Part shown: positions 1-8,623 of the stretch, in pieces
How positions within the stretch are numbered: the first letter of the stretch is position 1
Layout: each line of letters opens with the position of its first letter
Source: Eubacterium ruminantium
GTDB taxonomy: Bacteria; Bacillota; Clostridia; Lachnospirales; Lachnospiraceae
Reading direction: 5' to 3'
Assembly (NCBI RefSeq): GCF_900167085.1
Contig: NZ_FUXA01000009.1
Coordinates: forward strand, 62,001 to 126,000
Length of the DNA stretch: 64,000 nucleotides
Translations under genes and position numbers: made by a program
Notes under the pieces: generated by a model
The model's database searches: none
What the model was told of the DNA's origin: nothing
What the model saw: the letters and a program-made list of their open reading frames with translations, nothing else

Positions 1-90
1 GCAACGATTATTGCAGAATGACTAAAAAAAAGCAACATAAAAACATCAAAATATGAAATAAAACCGGTATTAATATGAAATTATTATGGT

Positions 91-115
91 TTGTAGTTCA
101 TAAAAATGATATAAT
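91..115 (+). promoter_or_regulatory. Extended -10 promoter of the methyltransferase gene
   Basis: A TGaTATAAT extended -10 lies at 107-115. No good -35 is present at 17 bp spacing, which is tolerated when the TGn extension is there. The predicted start site near 122 gives a leader of about 30 nt to the ATG at 152. Bases 1-106 otherwise show nothing recognisable. Confidence 0.6.
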
Positions 116-151
116 TTGAGTATTAAAAAGAAAAAAAATGAGGAACTAAAC

Positions 152-1051
152 ATGTGGATAGCCGAAAATTGGAAAGATTATGAAATACTGGATACTTCTG
201 AAGGAGAAAAGCTTGAGCGCTGGGCAGATTATATACTTCTCAGACCTGATCCTCAGGTTCTTTGGAACACTCCAAAAAAGATAAGAGAATGGAAGCAGCT
301 GAACGGACATTATCACAGAAGCTCTAAGGGCGGCGGAAATTGGGAATTCTTCGACCTTCCTGAAGAATGGACAATTAATTACAAGCTTAAAAAAGACACA
401 CTTACCTTCCATTTAAAACCTTTTTCCTTCAAGCATACAGGTCTTTTTCCTGAACAGGCTGTAAACTGGGATTGGACATATGGACTTATAAAAAACAGAA
501 TCAACGAAGCTAAGTCTTCCGGCAACAGCAAACCTATCAAAGTGCTTAACCTTTTTGCATATACAGGTGGCGCAACTCTTGCCGCTGCAGCTGCAGGTGC
601 AAATGTTACTCACGTTGATGCATCAAAAGGAATGGTGAATTGGGCAAAAGAAAATGCCGCTTCATCAGGTCTTGGTAACGCACCTATCAGATGGCTTGTG
701 GATGACTGTAAGAAATTCGTTGAGAGAGAAATCCGAAGAGGAAATCATTATGATGGTATAATCATGGACCCTCCTTCATATGGAAGAGGCCCTAAGGGTG
801 AAATCTGGAAAATGGAAGACAGTATATATGAACTTGTTAAACTTACTGCCAAGCTTTTATCAGATGATCCTCTCTTTTTCCTTATCAATTCATATACTAC
901 AGGTCTCGCACCGGCAGTTCTTACTTATATAATGTCGAGCATAATAATTCCGGATCATAAAGGACATGTTGAAAGTAGTGAAATAGGTCTCCCTGTAAAG
1001 GCCAGTGGTCTCACTCTTCCTTGCGGCGCAAGCGGAAGATGGACCATCTGA
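152..1051 (+). CDS. Class I SAM-dependent methyltransferase (RlmI/RlmK-like)
   Basis: Predicted cytoplasmic methyltransferase of about 299 residues. The C-terminal two thirds form a Rossmann fold: a SAM-binding loop with VLNLFAYTGGATLAAA, an acidic VDASKG strand, and a catalytic-type MDPPSYGRG motif. This arrangement is typical of the 23S rRNA cytosine/guanine methyltransferase (RlmI/RlmK) group, although the N-terminal PUA domain of RlmI is not evident, so the RNA substrate is inferred. The frame is open from a TTG at 116. The ATG at 152 was chosen because AGGA at 141-144 gives a proper ribosome binding site and because the promoter places transcription start just upstream of it. The gene stands 39 bp ahead of the GGDEF gene and may share its transcript. 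Confidence 0.8.
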   Translation: MWIAENWKDYEILDTSEGEKLERWADYILLRPDPQVLWNTPKKIREWKQLNGHYHRSSKGGGNWEFFDLPEEWTINYKLKKDTLTFHLKPFSFKHTGLFPEQAVNWDWTYGLIKNRINEAKSSGNSKPIKVLNLFAYTGGATLAAAAAGANVTHVDASKGMVNWAKENAASSGLGNAPIRWLVDDCKKFVEREIRRGNHYDGIIMDPPSYGRGPKGEIWKMEDSIYELVKLTAKLLSDDPLFFLINSYTTGLAPAVLTYIMSSIIIPDHKGHVESSEIGLPVKASGLTLPCGASGRWTI

Positions 1052-1090
1052 TATATGTCAATATCCCCTTGTTAAAGAGGTGATATATAT

Positions 1091-2119
1091 ATGAATACGG
1101 TAGATAAAAATAAAGCTATACTGAAACAACTGACATTATTCTTCGGAATATTTCTGCTGTTTACAGATGTTTTCTTTCTGATAATAGGTGTGGTCTATGA
1201 CTTTCCTCTTATCAGATATGTTATCTATGTTAAACTTGTGATCAACACCACCAATTTATTTATTATTCTGAAGGAGCATTATCTTGTTGCCACTTCAATA
1301 ATTTATACTGTCATCCTTGGTTTTATGATAACAGGTGTTGTCAGCCTTGGAATAAAACCTGCATTTCAGTTATATGGACTAGGTATGATCGCATGTGTCA
1401 GTTACAATGGATATCTGCATAAAAGAGTACTTAAAAAAGAATTATCATTACCGATAGTTATAACTATCCATGTTTTATGCTATGCAGGTGTATATCTTTA
1501 TGCCCGTTTCAACGAGCCTCTTTACAATGTTCCTCAGAGCGCTTTAGATATACTCATCTCATTTAATTCACTTGCAACTTTCAGTATGGTCATTCTTTAT
1601 ATCGGATTCTTCCATCATGTTGCACTTGATTCAGAAGAAAAACTGGAGAATATGGCTCTCATCGATAATCTCACCGGTTTATATAATCGTCACTATCTTC
1701 TCCGGACACTTGACCAAATGAAGATAGTCACACCAAAGAAGCATTGGATTGCACTTCTTGATATTGATAATTTTAAAATGATAAATGATACCTATGGTCA
1801 TCTCTGTGGCGACTATATATTACGTCGTGTGTCGGATATCTCAAAACAGGAATGCAAGGACTGCATCGTCTGCCGCTGGGGTGGAGAGGAATTCATCATT
1901 CTTCCAACTTCCGACAAGACAGATCAATCTATACTGGATAATCTTCGCCGACGTATCAGTGATGAGATTTTTGTATTTGAAAATAATAATATTCACATAA
2001 CCGTCACCATCGGTTCAGCTTTCCATGATGGCAATATGACTCATGACATCTGGATTTCAGAAGCTGACAAAAAGCTTTACTACGGCAAAGAAAATGGCAA
2101 GGATCAGGTTGTTGTCTGA
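1091..2119 (+). CDS. Membrane-anchored GGDEF diguanylate cyclase
   Basis: Makes cyclic di-GMP from two GTP. The N-terminal half is a membrane module of about six hydrophobic segments (no recognised sensor name) and the C-terminal half is a GGDEF domain. It keeps the IDNLTGLYNRHYL entry motif, the metal-binding LLDIDNFKMIND strand, and the active-site signature as GGEEF. The inhibitory I-site (RxxD five residues before GGEEF) is absent, since the equivalent positions read CKDC, so product inhibition through this site is not expected. An AGAGGTG ribosome binding site precedes the ATG. The last codons form the left arm of a terminator. A cyclic di-GMP riboswitch candidate lies at 42.8 kb, so the nucleotide is probably used by this organism. 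Confidence 0.88.
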   Translation: MNTVDKNKAILKQLTLFFGIFLLFTDVFFLIIGVVYDFPLIRYVIYVKLVINTTNLFIILKEHYLVATSIIYTVILGFMITGVVSLGIKPAFQLYGLGMIACVSYNGYLHKRVLKKELSLPIVITIHVLCYAGVYLYARFNEPLYNVPQSALDILISFNSLATFSMVILYIGFFHHVALDSEEKLENMALIDNLTGLYNRHYLLRTLDQMKIVTPKKHWIALLDIDNFKMINDTYGHLCGDYILRRVSDISKQECKDCIVCRWGGEEFIILPTSDKTDQSILDNLRRRISDEIFVFENNNIHITVTIGSAFHDGNMTHDIWISEADKKLYYGKENGKDQVVV

Positions 2120-2133
2120 TCCTTGCCGTTTTT
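2096..2133 (+). terminator. Bidirectional intrinsic terminator between GGDEF gene and gltA
   Basis: Perfect 12-bp stem GGCAAGGATCAG / CTGATCCTTGCC with an 8-nt loop, followed by TTTTT. The stop codon of the cyclase lies at the foot of the right arm. On the minus strand the same hairpin is followed by TTTTCTTT, so it can also end the citrate synthase operon. Confidence 0.85.
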
Positions 2134-2202
2134 CTTTATTGTTTTCTGTATCTTTTTCTTTATCTTTTTCTTTATTGTTTTCTTTATTGTTTTCTGTAAT
2201 TA
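2131..2202. repeat. Six 12-bp tandem repeats, pyrimidine-rich
   Basis: Six consecutive 12-bp units, consensus TTTCTTTATTGT with variants TTTCTGTATCTT, TTTCTTTATCTT and TTTCTGTAATTA. Non-coding, immediately after the terminator stem and in the 3' region of gltA. Confidence 0.85.
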
Positions 2203-2226
2203 TATTGTCTTTATTATTTATAATAC

Positions 2227-2284
2227 TTTTTACATTACTCTTTTTACAATTACTCTTCTTACAATTACTCTTCTTACATTACTC
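2227..2284. repeat. Four 14-15-bp tandem repeats 3' of gltA
   Basis: Four units of the type TT(T/C)TTACA(A)TTACTC, of 14, 15, 15 and 14 bp, end four bases before the gltA stop codon. The unit is unrelated to the 12-bp array 25 bp away. Frames reading through both arrays are low-complexity and were not called. Confidence 0.8.
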
Positions 2285-2287
2285 TCT

Positions 2288-3649
2288 CTACCATATTCTC
2301 TCTTCGATAGGGAGATATTCTTTATGTTTTCCAACGTACTTATACGCAGGTCTGATTATCTTACCGTTATTTACAAGCTCTTCTATTCTGTGAGCTGACC
2401 ATCCCGGAATTCTTGCTATTGCAAAGATTGGTGTAAAAAGCTCTGCAGGAATCTTAAGCATTGTATAAACAAAGCCGCTGTAGAAATCAACATTTGCACA
2501 TACAGGCTTATGCATATCACGCTTACTCATGATAAGATCTTTAGCTATCTTCTCAACTCTTTCGTAAAGTTCGAATTCCTTAACTTTACCCTTTTCTTCT
2601 GAAAGCTTTCTTGCCGACTCTTTGAGGATAACAGCTCTTGGATCTGAAATCGAGTAAACAGCATGTCCCATTCCGTATATAAGTCCGGATTTGTCAAATG
2701 CCTTCTTATCAAGAATATCATTAAGGTAATTTCTTATCTCATCTTCATTTTCCCAATCTGAGATATGAGCCTTAATAGCTGTAAACATTTCCTGAACCTT
2801 GTGATTAGCTCCACCATGTCTTGGTCCCTTAAGCGATCCTAGTGATGCTGCAACAGCTGAGTAAGTATCAGTATGTGATGATGTTACTACATGTGTTGTA
2901 AATGTAGAGTTATTTCCTCCACCGTGATCAGCATGAAGTACAAGGCATATATCAAGTACCTTTGCTTCAAGATCTGTATACTTCGCATCAGTTCTGAGAA
3001 GCCTGAGAATATTCTCTGCTGTGGAAAGTGTTGGCTTTGGTCTATGAATAATAAGACTTGAGTCAAGGAACTTATGTCTGTAACTCTGATATCCGTAAGC
3101 TGCTATAAGCGGGAATCTTGCAATAAGTCCGAGGCACTGTTCCAATACATGTCTTACTTCTATATTATCCGGATCTTCATCATAAGAATATAATGTAAGA
3201 ACACATCTCTGCATTGTATTCATGATATTTGCACTAGGAGTTTTCATGATAACATCTCTGTTGAAGTCTGTAGGAAGCTCTCTAAGATCTCCTATAACAT
3301 CCATGAATTCCTTTAACTGGGCTTTTGTAGGAAGTTCACCGAAAAGAAGAAGGAATACTGTTTCTTCAAATCCTCTCTTGGTTCCTCTGAATCCGCTGAT
3401 AAGATCATTTACATTATATCCCTGATAATATAACTCTCCGGGAATAGCGATTCTCTCTCCATTTTTCTCTGCAAATCCCGTAACATCAGAAATCTCTGTA
3501 AGACCTGTAAGGACACCCTTACCGTTTGAATCTCTAAGACCTCTCTTAACATCATATTTAGAATATAATCTTGAATCTATCTGTCCGGAATCGGCGCAGA
3601 ATTCCACATATTTATCTACTAGTTTATTGAATTCGTAATTACTGAACAA
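2288..3649 (-). CDS. gltA: Citrate synthase (Si-type)
   Basis: Condenses acetyl-CoA and oxaloacetate to citrate, the entry to the oxidative arm of the TCA pathway and glutamate synthesis. Active-site blocks are present: LHADHGGGNNSTF, GPRHGGANHKV, GMGHAVYSISDPRA and NVDFYSG (catalytic Asp). At 453 residues it has the usual length. The frame is open upstream to 3727, but the TTG at 3649 is preferred: AAGGAG lies at 3660-3665 and the family N-terminus (SRLYSKYDVKRGLRD) follows about 30 residues later. With this start it overlaps the metallophosphoesterase stop by 11 bp, suggesting translational coupling at the end of the MoxR operon. Many clostridia instead use a Re-citrate synthase, so the Si-type family is a useful marker. 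Confidence 0.92.
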   Translation of the reverse strand: MFSNYEFNKLVDKYVEFCADSGQIDSRLYSKYDVKRGLRDSNGKGVLTGLTEISDVTGFAEKNGERIAIPGELYYQGYNVNDLISGFRGTKRGFEETVFLLLFGELPTKAQLKEFMDVIGDLRELPTDFNRDVIMKTPSANIMNTMQRCVLTLYSYDEDPDNIEVRHVLEQCLGLIARFPLIAAYGYQSYRHKFLDSSLIIHRPKPTLSTAENILRLLRTDAKYTDLEAKVLDICLVLHADHGGGNNSTFTTHVVTSSHTDTYSAVAASLGSLKGPRHGGANHKVQEMFTAIKAHISDWENEDEIRNYLNDILDKKAFDKSGLIYGMGHAVYSISDPRAVILKESARKLSEEKGKVKEFELYERVEKIAKDLIMSKRDMHKPVCANVDFYSGFVYTMLKIPAELFTPIFAIARIPGWSAHRIEELVNNGKIIRPAYKYVGKHKEYLPIEERIW

Positions 3650-4295
3650 TCTGCTTACTCTCCTTTTTACCCCTTTGTTCCCTGCTCTCTGCAGGATCAA
3701 AATCAATAATGCATCTTTCATATGCATTTATGATTTTTGTATTGTTGTATGCATATTCCTGAACATACTTTCTTCCGTAATTTCTATGTACATGACCATG
3801 AATATAAAGCCCCGGCTGGTATTTGTCCAGTATTTTATAAAAACACTGGAATCCCATATGCGGAAGATCCTCACCATCATTTAATCTAAATGCAGGTGAA
3901 TGTGCGACGAAGATATCGATACCTTTCTTCTTGGAGTTCTTCATTCTGGCTTTTGCAACTCTCCATGCCATCTGCCTTTCAGTATACTGATGAAGAGATT
4001 CATGCCCCATGTTATATTTCATACTTCCGCCAAGCCCGAGTATTCGGACGCCCTGATGTTCATATACCGTATCTTCGATACAGATACATCCATCCGGCGG
4101 AATAGTCTCATACTTATAGTCATGATTACCATGAACATATAATACAGGACATAATGCATAAGTTGCAAGAAATGAAAGATAATGCGGATCCAAATCTCCT
4201 GCTGAGATTATAAGATCCAGACCTTCCAGTTTACTCTTTTCAAAAAAGTCCCAATAATATCTAGATTCAAGATCAGCTATCGCTAGAATTCTCAT
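3639..4295 (-). CDS. Calcineurin-like metallophosphoesterase
   Basis: Small cytoplasmic phosphoesterase of 218 residues. The dimetal motifs appear in order: MRILAIADLES (the usual DxH has become DLE), SAGDLD, HGNHD, AHSP and GHVH. The replacement of the first histidine is notable but occurs in some family members; the substrate is unknown. Its ATG overlaps the end of the ParB-like/BMP gene by 23 bp and its stop overlaps citrate synthase, so all three are tightly packed and probably co-translated. Confidence 0.85.
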   Translation of the reverse strand: MRILAIADLESRYYWDFFEKSKLEGLDLIISAGDLDPHYLSFLATYALCPVLYVHGNHDYKYETIPPDGCICIEDTVYEHQGVRILGLGGSMKYNMGHESLHQYTERQMAWRVAKARMKNSKKKGIDIFVAHSPAFRLNDGEDLPHMGFQCFYKILDKYQPGLYIHGHVHRNYGRKYVQEYAYNNTKIINAYERCIIDFDPAESREQRGKKESKQIVQ

Positions 4296-6333
4296 CGTCC
4301 TTTAACACACCTTTAAGTTCAACTATTTGTCTTGCTCTTTCTTTAAGACTGTCGATTGAAGGAATGATTCCTTCAACATTTTCCACAAGCCAGTCCATGG
4401 TCATAATCTCTTCAGGAGGCATTAGTCTGCCTTCTTCATTTCTTATCTCTCCATTTTGACTTACTATCTTTCCGTAGAAAGGAGTAAAGCTTCCGTCAGT
4501 CATAAGTTCCTTCATGGCTGATACGAGTCTTCGAACGCCGTCAGGTAATTTATTTGAAAGTATTATATCTATAACACCCGCAGAAAGTCCCCACCAGTAA
4601 TTTACAGGTACTCCTGCATTTCCGCTGTCTGCCACATCCCAGGAATCATTCATGATAAGTCTTATGATCTTCTCATACATTTTTCCCCAGTTATATACAG
4701 GCATTGCAATATTCTCAGGTTCTTCAGCCGAAAGTTTATACATTCCGAATCTTCTTGATGCATGTTTCGGCGTTATCATATCCTGGTCGGAAATATAATC
4801 CACACCGGATTCATAGAATTCCCTGTATAGTTCAGACTTCTTATCATCCTCCTTAAGAGTTGTCCATTTAAGATATACAACAGCTCTTGGATTGACCATC
4901 CTTGCACCCATTGCGAATGCATTGATATTTGCAGTCATTCCGTAGATCGGATAGTCTGCAAGATATCCAAGCTTGTTGCTCTCAGTAAGGGCACCGGCTA
5001 TCATTCCAGAAAGGAATTTCGACTCATAAAGTCTGGCATAATAAGTTCTTATATATCTATGAGAAGTATTCAGTGAACAGTTAAGTATCTTAACGTTCGG
5101 ATATTTTACGGCGCATTTTAAACTTGCATCCACAAGCTGTGATGTTGTCGTAAATATAACTTCGCACTTCTCTTTTGTAACTAGTTCATCGATTGCAGCA
5201 ACTGCATCATCTTCTGTCTTGGCTGTTGTTACCTTAAGAGTAGATATCTTGTCACCAAAAACTTCTTTAAGATGATTTCTTCCGAGCTCATGTGTATAGA
5301 GGAAATCCGATGTCATAGGATCTCTGTCATATACAAATGCAACCTTAATAGGTTTATTAGCCGAAGATGATGAAGTAAGTATCTGTCCGAGGATAGACTT
5401 TGATTTTTTTGTATCATCCGGAGGAGTAAGATTAATATCGAGGACTTCATTCTTATCCTTGGTAAGATATTCTTCCCAGGTATTTGAAACCGCTCTCTTC
5501 ATCTCATCTTTACTCATATCAAGAGCTTCATAGAAATCATATATGTCTAAGAATGCAAGAAATGCATCGCCGGTTGTTATATTCTCAAGTTTTTTACCGC
5601 CTTTTTGCTCATAAGCTTCCGAGAATTTATACAGAACCGACATGAAATTCTTACTGTCATATTCTGTCCATTTATTTACATCATCTTCAGCAAGAGCAGT
5701 GAGATTATTCAGTATGTTAGAACTACTGTTTTTCTTATCCTCACCGTTTTGCTCCATAAGAGACGCTCTCTCTGCTTTTGACTTTAATACCTTATCTATA
5801 AACTTCTGGAAATTTCCTTCTTCACTGACCCAGATATCATTAATTCCCGTCAGCGCATTGAAATCCATAAATTCATAGTAAATCTTTATCTCTTTATCGT
5901 CCGTTCTTCTTGGTATCTTCCTTATTACTTCAGCAGGAATTTCAATAGCGTCAAAAAACTTCATGACACTAACTCGTTTATTTCCTTCTATAACATAGTA
6001 ATAGTTGAGATATTCATAGACTTTGATAGGATCTCTGATCCCTTCATTCATCTGTGCGTCAGCCAGGGCAGACCATTTATATGCAAATTCTGTTTTTCCG
6101 TTAAGAACCGGCATGAAATTATTTGCAAATGCATATGTCCTGCTTCTTGTACTTGTTCCAACCACTCTGCTTAACGGCACTCTAATAACGCCAAGATTCT
6201 TCTCTTTGACAATATCATTTTCCTGAATTATCTCATCAAGAACAGGCAGGTACGGATGCTTACCTTTCTGTACAGCAGTCCTGTATGCCTTAATACCCAT
6301 TTTTCCAGCTTTTTCATATTCTATAAATGACAT
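4273..6333 (-). CDS. Cytoplasmic ParB-like / BMP (PnrA-type ligand-binding) fusion protein
   Basis: A 686-residue protein with two recognisable parts. Residues ~45-140 resemble the ParB/sulfiredoxin nuclease-like fold, with the motif YYVIEGNKRVSVMKFF. Residues ~325-615 resemble the basic membrane protein / PnrA-Med family of purine-nucleoside binding proteins (KVAFVYDRDPMTSDF, IFTTTSQLVDASLK, KLGYLADYPIYGMTANINAFAMGARMV in three separate blocks). A charged, probably helical linker lies between. There is no signal peptide or lipobox, unlike transport-type BMP proteins, so it is predicted to act in the cytoplasm. A ligand-sensing or regulatory role is inference. AGAGGT precedes the ATG at 6333, only 4 bp after the transglutaminase stop, placing it in the MoxR operon. 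Confidence 0.75.
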   Translation of the reverse strand: MSFIEYEKAGKMGIKAYRTAVQKGKHPYLPVLDEIIQENDIVKEKNLGVIRVPLSRVVGTSTRSRTYAFANNFMPVLNGKTEFAYKWSALADAQMNEGIRDPIKVYEYLNYYYVIEGNKRVSVMKFFDAIEIPAEVIRKIPRRTDDKEIKIYYEFMDFNALTGINDIWVSEEGNFQKFIDKVLKSKAERASLMEQNGEDKKNSSSNILNNLTALAEDDVNKWTEYDSKNFMSVLYKFSEAYEQKGGKKLENITTGDAFLAFLDIYDFYEALDMSKDEMKRAVSNTWEEYLTKDKNEVLDINLTPPDDTKKSKSILGQILTSSSSANKPIKVAFVYDRDPMTSDFLYTHELGRNHLKEVFGDKISTLKVTTAKTEDDAVAAIDELVTKEKCEVIFTTTSQLVDASLKCAVKYPNVKILNCSLNTSHRYIRTYYARLYESKFLSGMIAGALTESNKLGYLADYPIYGMTANINAFAMGARMVNPRAVVYLKWTTLKEDDKKSELYREFYESGVDYISDQDMITPKHASRRFGMYKLSAEEPENIAMPVYNWGKMYEKIIRLIMNDSWDVADSGNAGVPVNYWWGLSAGVIDIILSNKLPDGVRRLVSAMKELMTDGSFTPFYGKIVSQNGEIRNEEGRLMPPEEIMTMDWLVENVEGIIPSIDSLKERARQIVELKGVLKDDENSSDS

Positions 6334-6337
6334 TTAT

Positions 6338-8623
6338 CTACCTCTTGCTATACAATATATTTTCAGCAAATGTAAAATCATCATTGGTAATCTTTTTATT
6401 CGAAAATCCCGCTATCTTAAGGATTTCAAGCAATCTATCGCGATTATCCTTTGTGCAGGTCATTTTACCACTCTGAACAAGATAGTCAAGCTGATCTTCG
6501 TAATTAATAGCTTTTTTAAACTCCTTGTCCTTCTTTTGAAGCTTCCTTACATACCTCATGTATTTCATAATAAGTTTATCATTAATTTCCGCACGTTTGT
6601 ACTCAATATTGTATACCACAAATGGTTTAATGTATATATACATAAATACGAGAAATGCAACAATTACAATATATAATAATACAATAGCTATCTTCTGTAT
6701 GAAGCTGTCCCTAATCTTGAATCCACCAAAGTTTGTGGTTTCTTCCTCTTCCTTATCTTTGCCTATATCGTCTCTGCTGAACTGGCTCCAGAAATCAATT
6801 ATATCTTCCTCTTCTCCCGCAGGAGTAGCATCAACCAGAACCCATCCTCTGCCTTCGATATATGCTTCAACCCAGGCATGTGCATCAGCATCGGTAACTT
6901 CAACTTCGATAGGTGCTGTCTCGCCGATCGCTGAATATCCTTCATAATAATCTTCATATGCAGAATCCTCGGCAAGTTCACCGTCTCTTGTAGCCTGATC
7001 GTATGATACTACATAACCTTCGCAGTATCTTGAAGGAATACCCATAGTTCTAAGTATCATAGCCGTTGCACTGGCATAATGAGCGCAGTATCCCTTCTTG
7101 TTATATAAAAGGAAATAAAGTATAAAGTCAGTACCTCTTGGTGTCGCACCCGGTTTGATCGTATATGGAATTTCCTCCTGGAAATAATCCTCTATCTGCT
7201 GGATTATCTCTTCATCACTTCCGTGAAATCCTCTTTGTTCGCAGAATTCTATCAACTCATCCTTAATCTCATCAGGTACATAACGATATTCAGGATCTAT
7301 CGGTATATTATCAGGAGATATACCAACCTCCCTGAAAAGAGGATAGAATTCATAAGTTACCGGCGCCTGATAATATGCAATTGTATTTGTATCATCCGAA
7401 TAATACGGAAGGTAAATGCCTGCATTGGCATCAACATTGGTTACTTCTATCTTAGCCTTCGCACTGTATTCTTCTCCAAGTAAAAATCTCTTTTTCAGGG
7501 CTTCGACCTCACCATGGTTCTCACCTTCGGGAGTTCTGCAGGTTTTATCCATCTCCCATCTGTTTTCTACCGGAATATATCTGCCGCCCACAAAATCCTT
7601 AAGGTAAATAGGCTCATACGAATACGGCGCATATTTAATCTTTATGTCAGTTTTGTAATCAAGATGGATTGAAGAAACTCCTCCAAGTCGTCCTGTAGAA
7701 AGACCACCGTTATTCTCATAACGATTGAAAAGTCCCATGAATCCAAGTGTAAACAGTGTCTCCGCAACATCGACAGCTCGCTGTTTATATTTATTATTGC
7801 CCTTTGCTGAATAACCCTGCTTCGGAACTATTGCCGAAATGATATTTACAAAAGCGAATATTATTATGACCGCAACAATCGATGCCTGCCTTAATACCTT
7901 ACTGTTAATTCCGTAACTAAGTCCTTTTTCGGAATGATAATATTTGCTGTTTCTTCTATACAATCTGTAATGTTTTCCGGACTTAAGGAAGTAAGCCATG
8001 AAAATACCACTGAAATAAAGAAGCACATATATCATATCCGGTTCAAGTCCGAAGAAAAGAGGAACAATATTGATAAATGATACAATGATAGTTGCAATAA
8101 GATATCTGGCTCTTCTGGAAATATAGTTATTTACAATGATATTTGACACCATAACATAGAAGCATGCCGTGACGGTAATCGAGAAATATCTGTCGGACAT
8201 TCGCTCCGTATAATGCTGTACACCTTCAAGTTTCAGGTATATCATCGCATAACTCATGGTATCATTCACGATGGCATAAAAGCCTGTATTGATATATTCT
8301 TTAAGTAAAAATGCAGCTCCTGCGAAGACCAGGAAATAAACTATATATCCAACATTCTCAGTAAGCGCGCTGTAGTAAAGAAGTGCGCAGAGAATAGCTG
8401 TAATAATTCCCACAATATGTACTGTCAATTCAGAATATTCACATGCGAAACTAGAGAGGTATATTCCTGCGCCTCCCACTGAAAGGCAATATGTAATGAT
8501 ACCTTTTATGATAAGTGTCTTTATGCGATTTTCTTTCTCTTCGTATACGCTCTTATCTATCTCAACACCTTTACATATCTCTATATTATTATATTCTTTA
8601 ATCCTGCTCGACCACGACTGCAA
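6338..8623 (-). CDS. Membrane transglutaminase-like protein (TgpA-type)
   Basis: About 761 residues: an N-terminal block of roughly seven membrane segments, an extracytoplasmic transglutaminase-like domain, one further membrane helix, and a cytoplasmic tail. The catalytic triad is visible as GYCAHYASATAM (Cys), DADAHAWVEAY (His) and WVLVDATP (Asp). The family is the third member of the classic MoxR-DUF58-transglutaminase set; its substrate is unknown, a cell-envelope protein or peptide being likely. A GTG at 8632 is directly abutted by AGAGG, leaving no spacer, so the TTG at 8623, about 9 nt from GAGG, was chosen. It overlaps the DUF58 gene end by 26 bp. Confidence 0.85.
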   Translation of the reverse strand: MQSWSSRIKEYNNIEICKGVEIDKSVYEEKENRIKTLIIKGIITYCLSVGGAGIYLSSFACEYSELTVHIVGIITAILCALLYYSALTENVGYIVYFLVFAGAAFLLKEYINTGFYAIVNDTMSYAMIYLKLEGVQHYTERMSDRYFSITVTACFYVMVSNIIVNNYISRRARYLIATIIVSFINIVPLFFGLEPDMIYVLLYFSGIFMAYFLKSGKHYRLYRRNSKYYHSEKGLSYGINSKVLRQASIVAVIIIFAFVNIISAIVPKQGYSAKGNNKYKQRAVDVAETLFTLGFMGLFNRYENNGGLSTGRLGGVSSIHLDYKTDIKIKYAPYSYEPIYLKDFVGGRYIPVENRWEMDKTCRTPEGENHGEVEALKKRFLLGEEYSAKAKIEVTNVDANAGIYLPYYSDDTNTIAYYQAPVTYEFYPLFREVGISPDNIPIDPEYRYVPDEIKDELIEFCEQRGFHGSDEEIIQQIEDYFQEEIPYTIKPGATPRGTDFILYFLLYNKKGYCAHYASATAMILRTMGIPSRYCEGYVVSYDQATRDGELAEDSAYEDYYEGYSAIGETAPIEVEVTDADAHAWVEAYIEGRGWVLVDATPAGEEEDIIDFWSQFSRDDIGKDKEEEETTNFGGFKIRDSFIQKIAIVLLYIVIVAFLVFMYIYIKPFVVYNIEYKRAEINDKLIMKYMRYVRKLQKKDKEFKKAINYEDQLDYLVQSGKMTCTKDNRDRLLEILKIAGFSNKKITNDDFTFAENILYSKR

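Noticed and set aside
2043-2398. Rightward frames of 91 and 116 codons rich in Phe, Leu and Ile
   Set aside because: Low-complexity translations of the pyrimidine-rich tandem repeats, overlapping a terminator and the end of gltA.
6558-6947. 129-codon rightward frame inside the transglutaminase gene
   Set aside because: Antisense shadow of an intact, motif-bearing gene.
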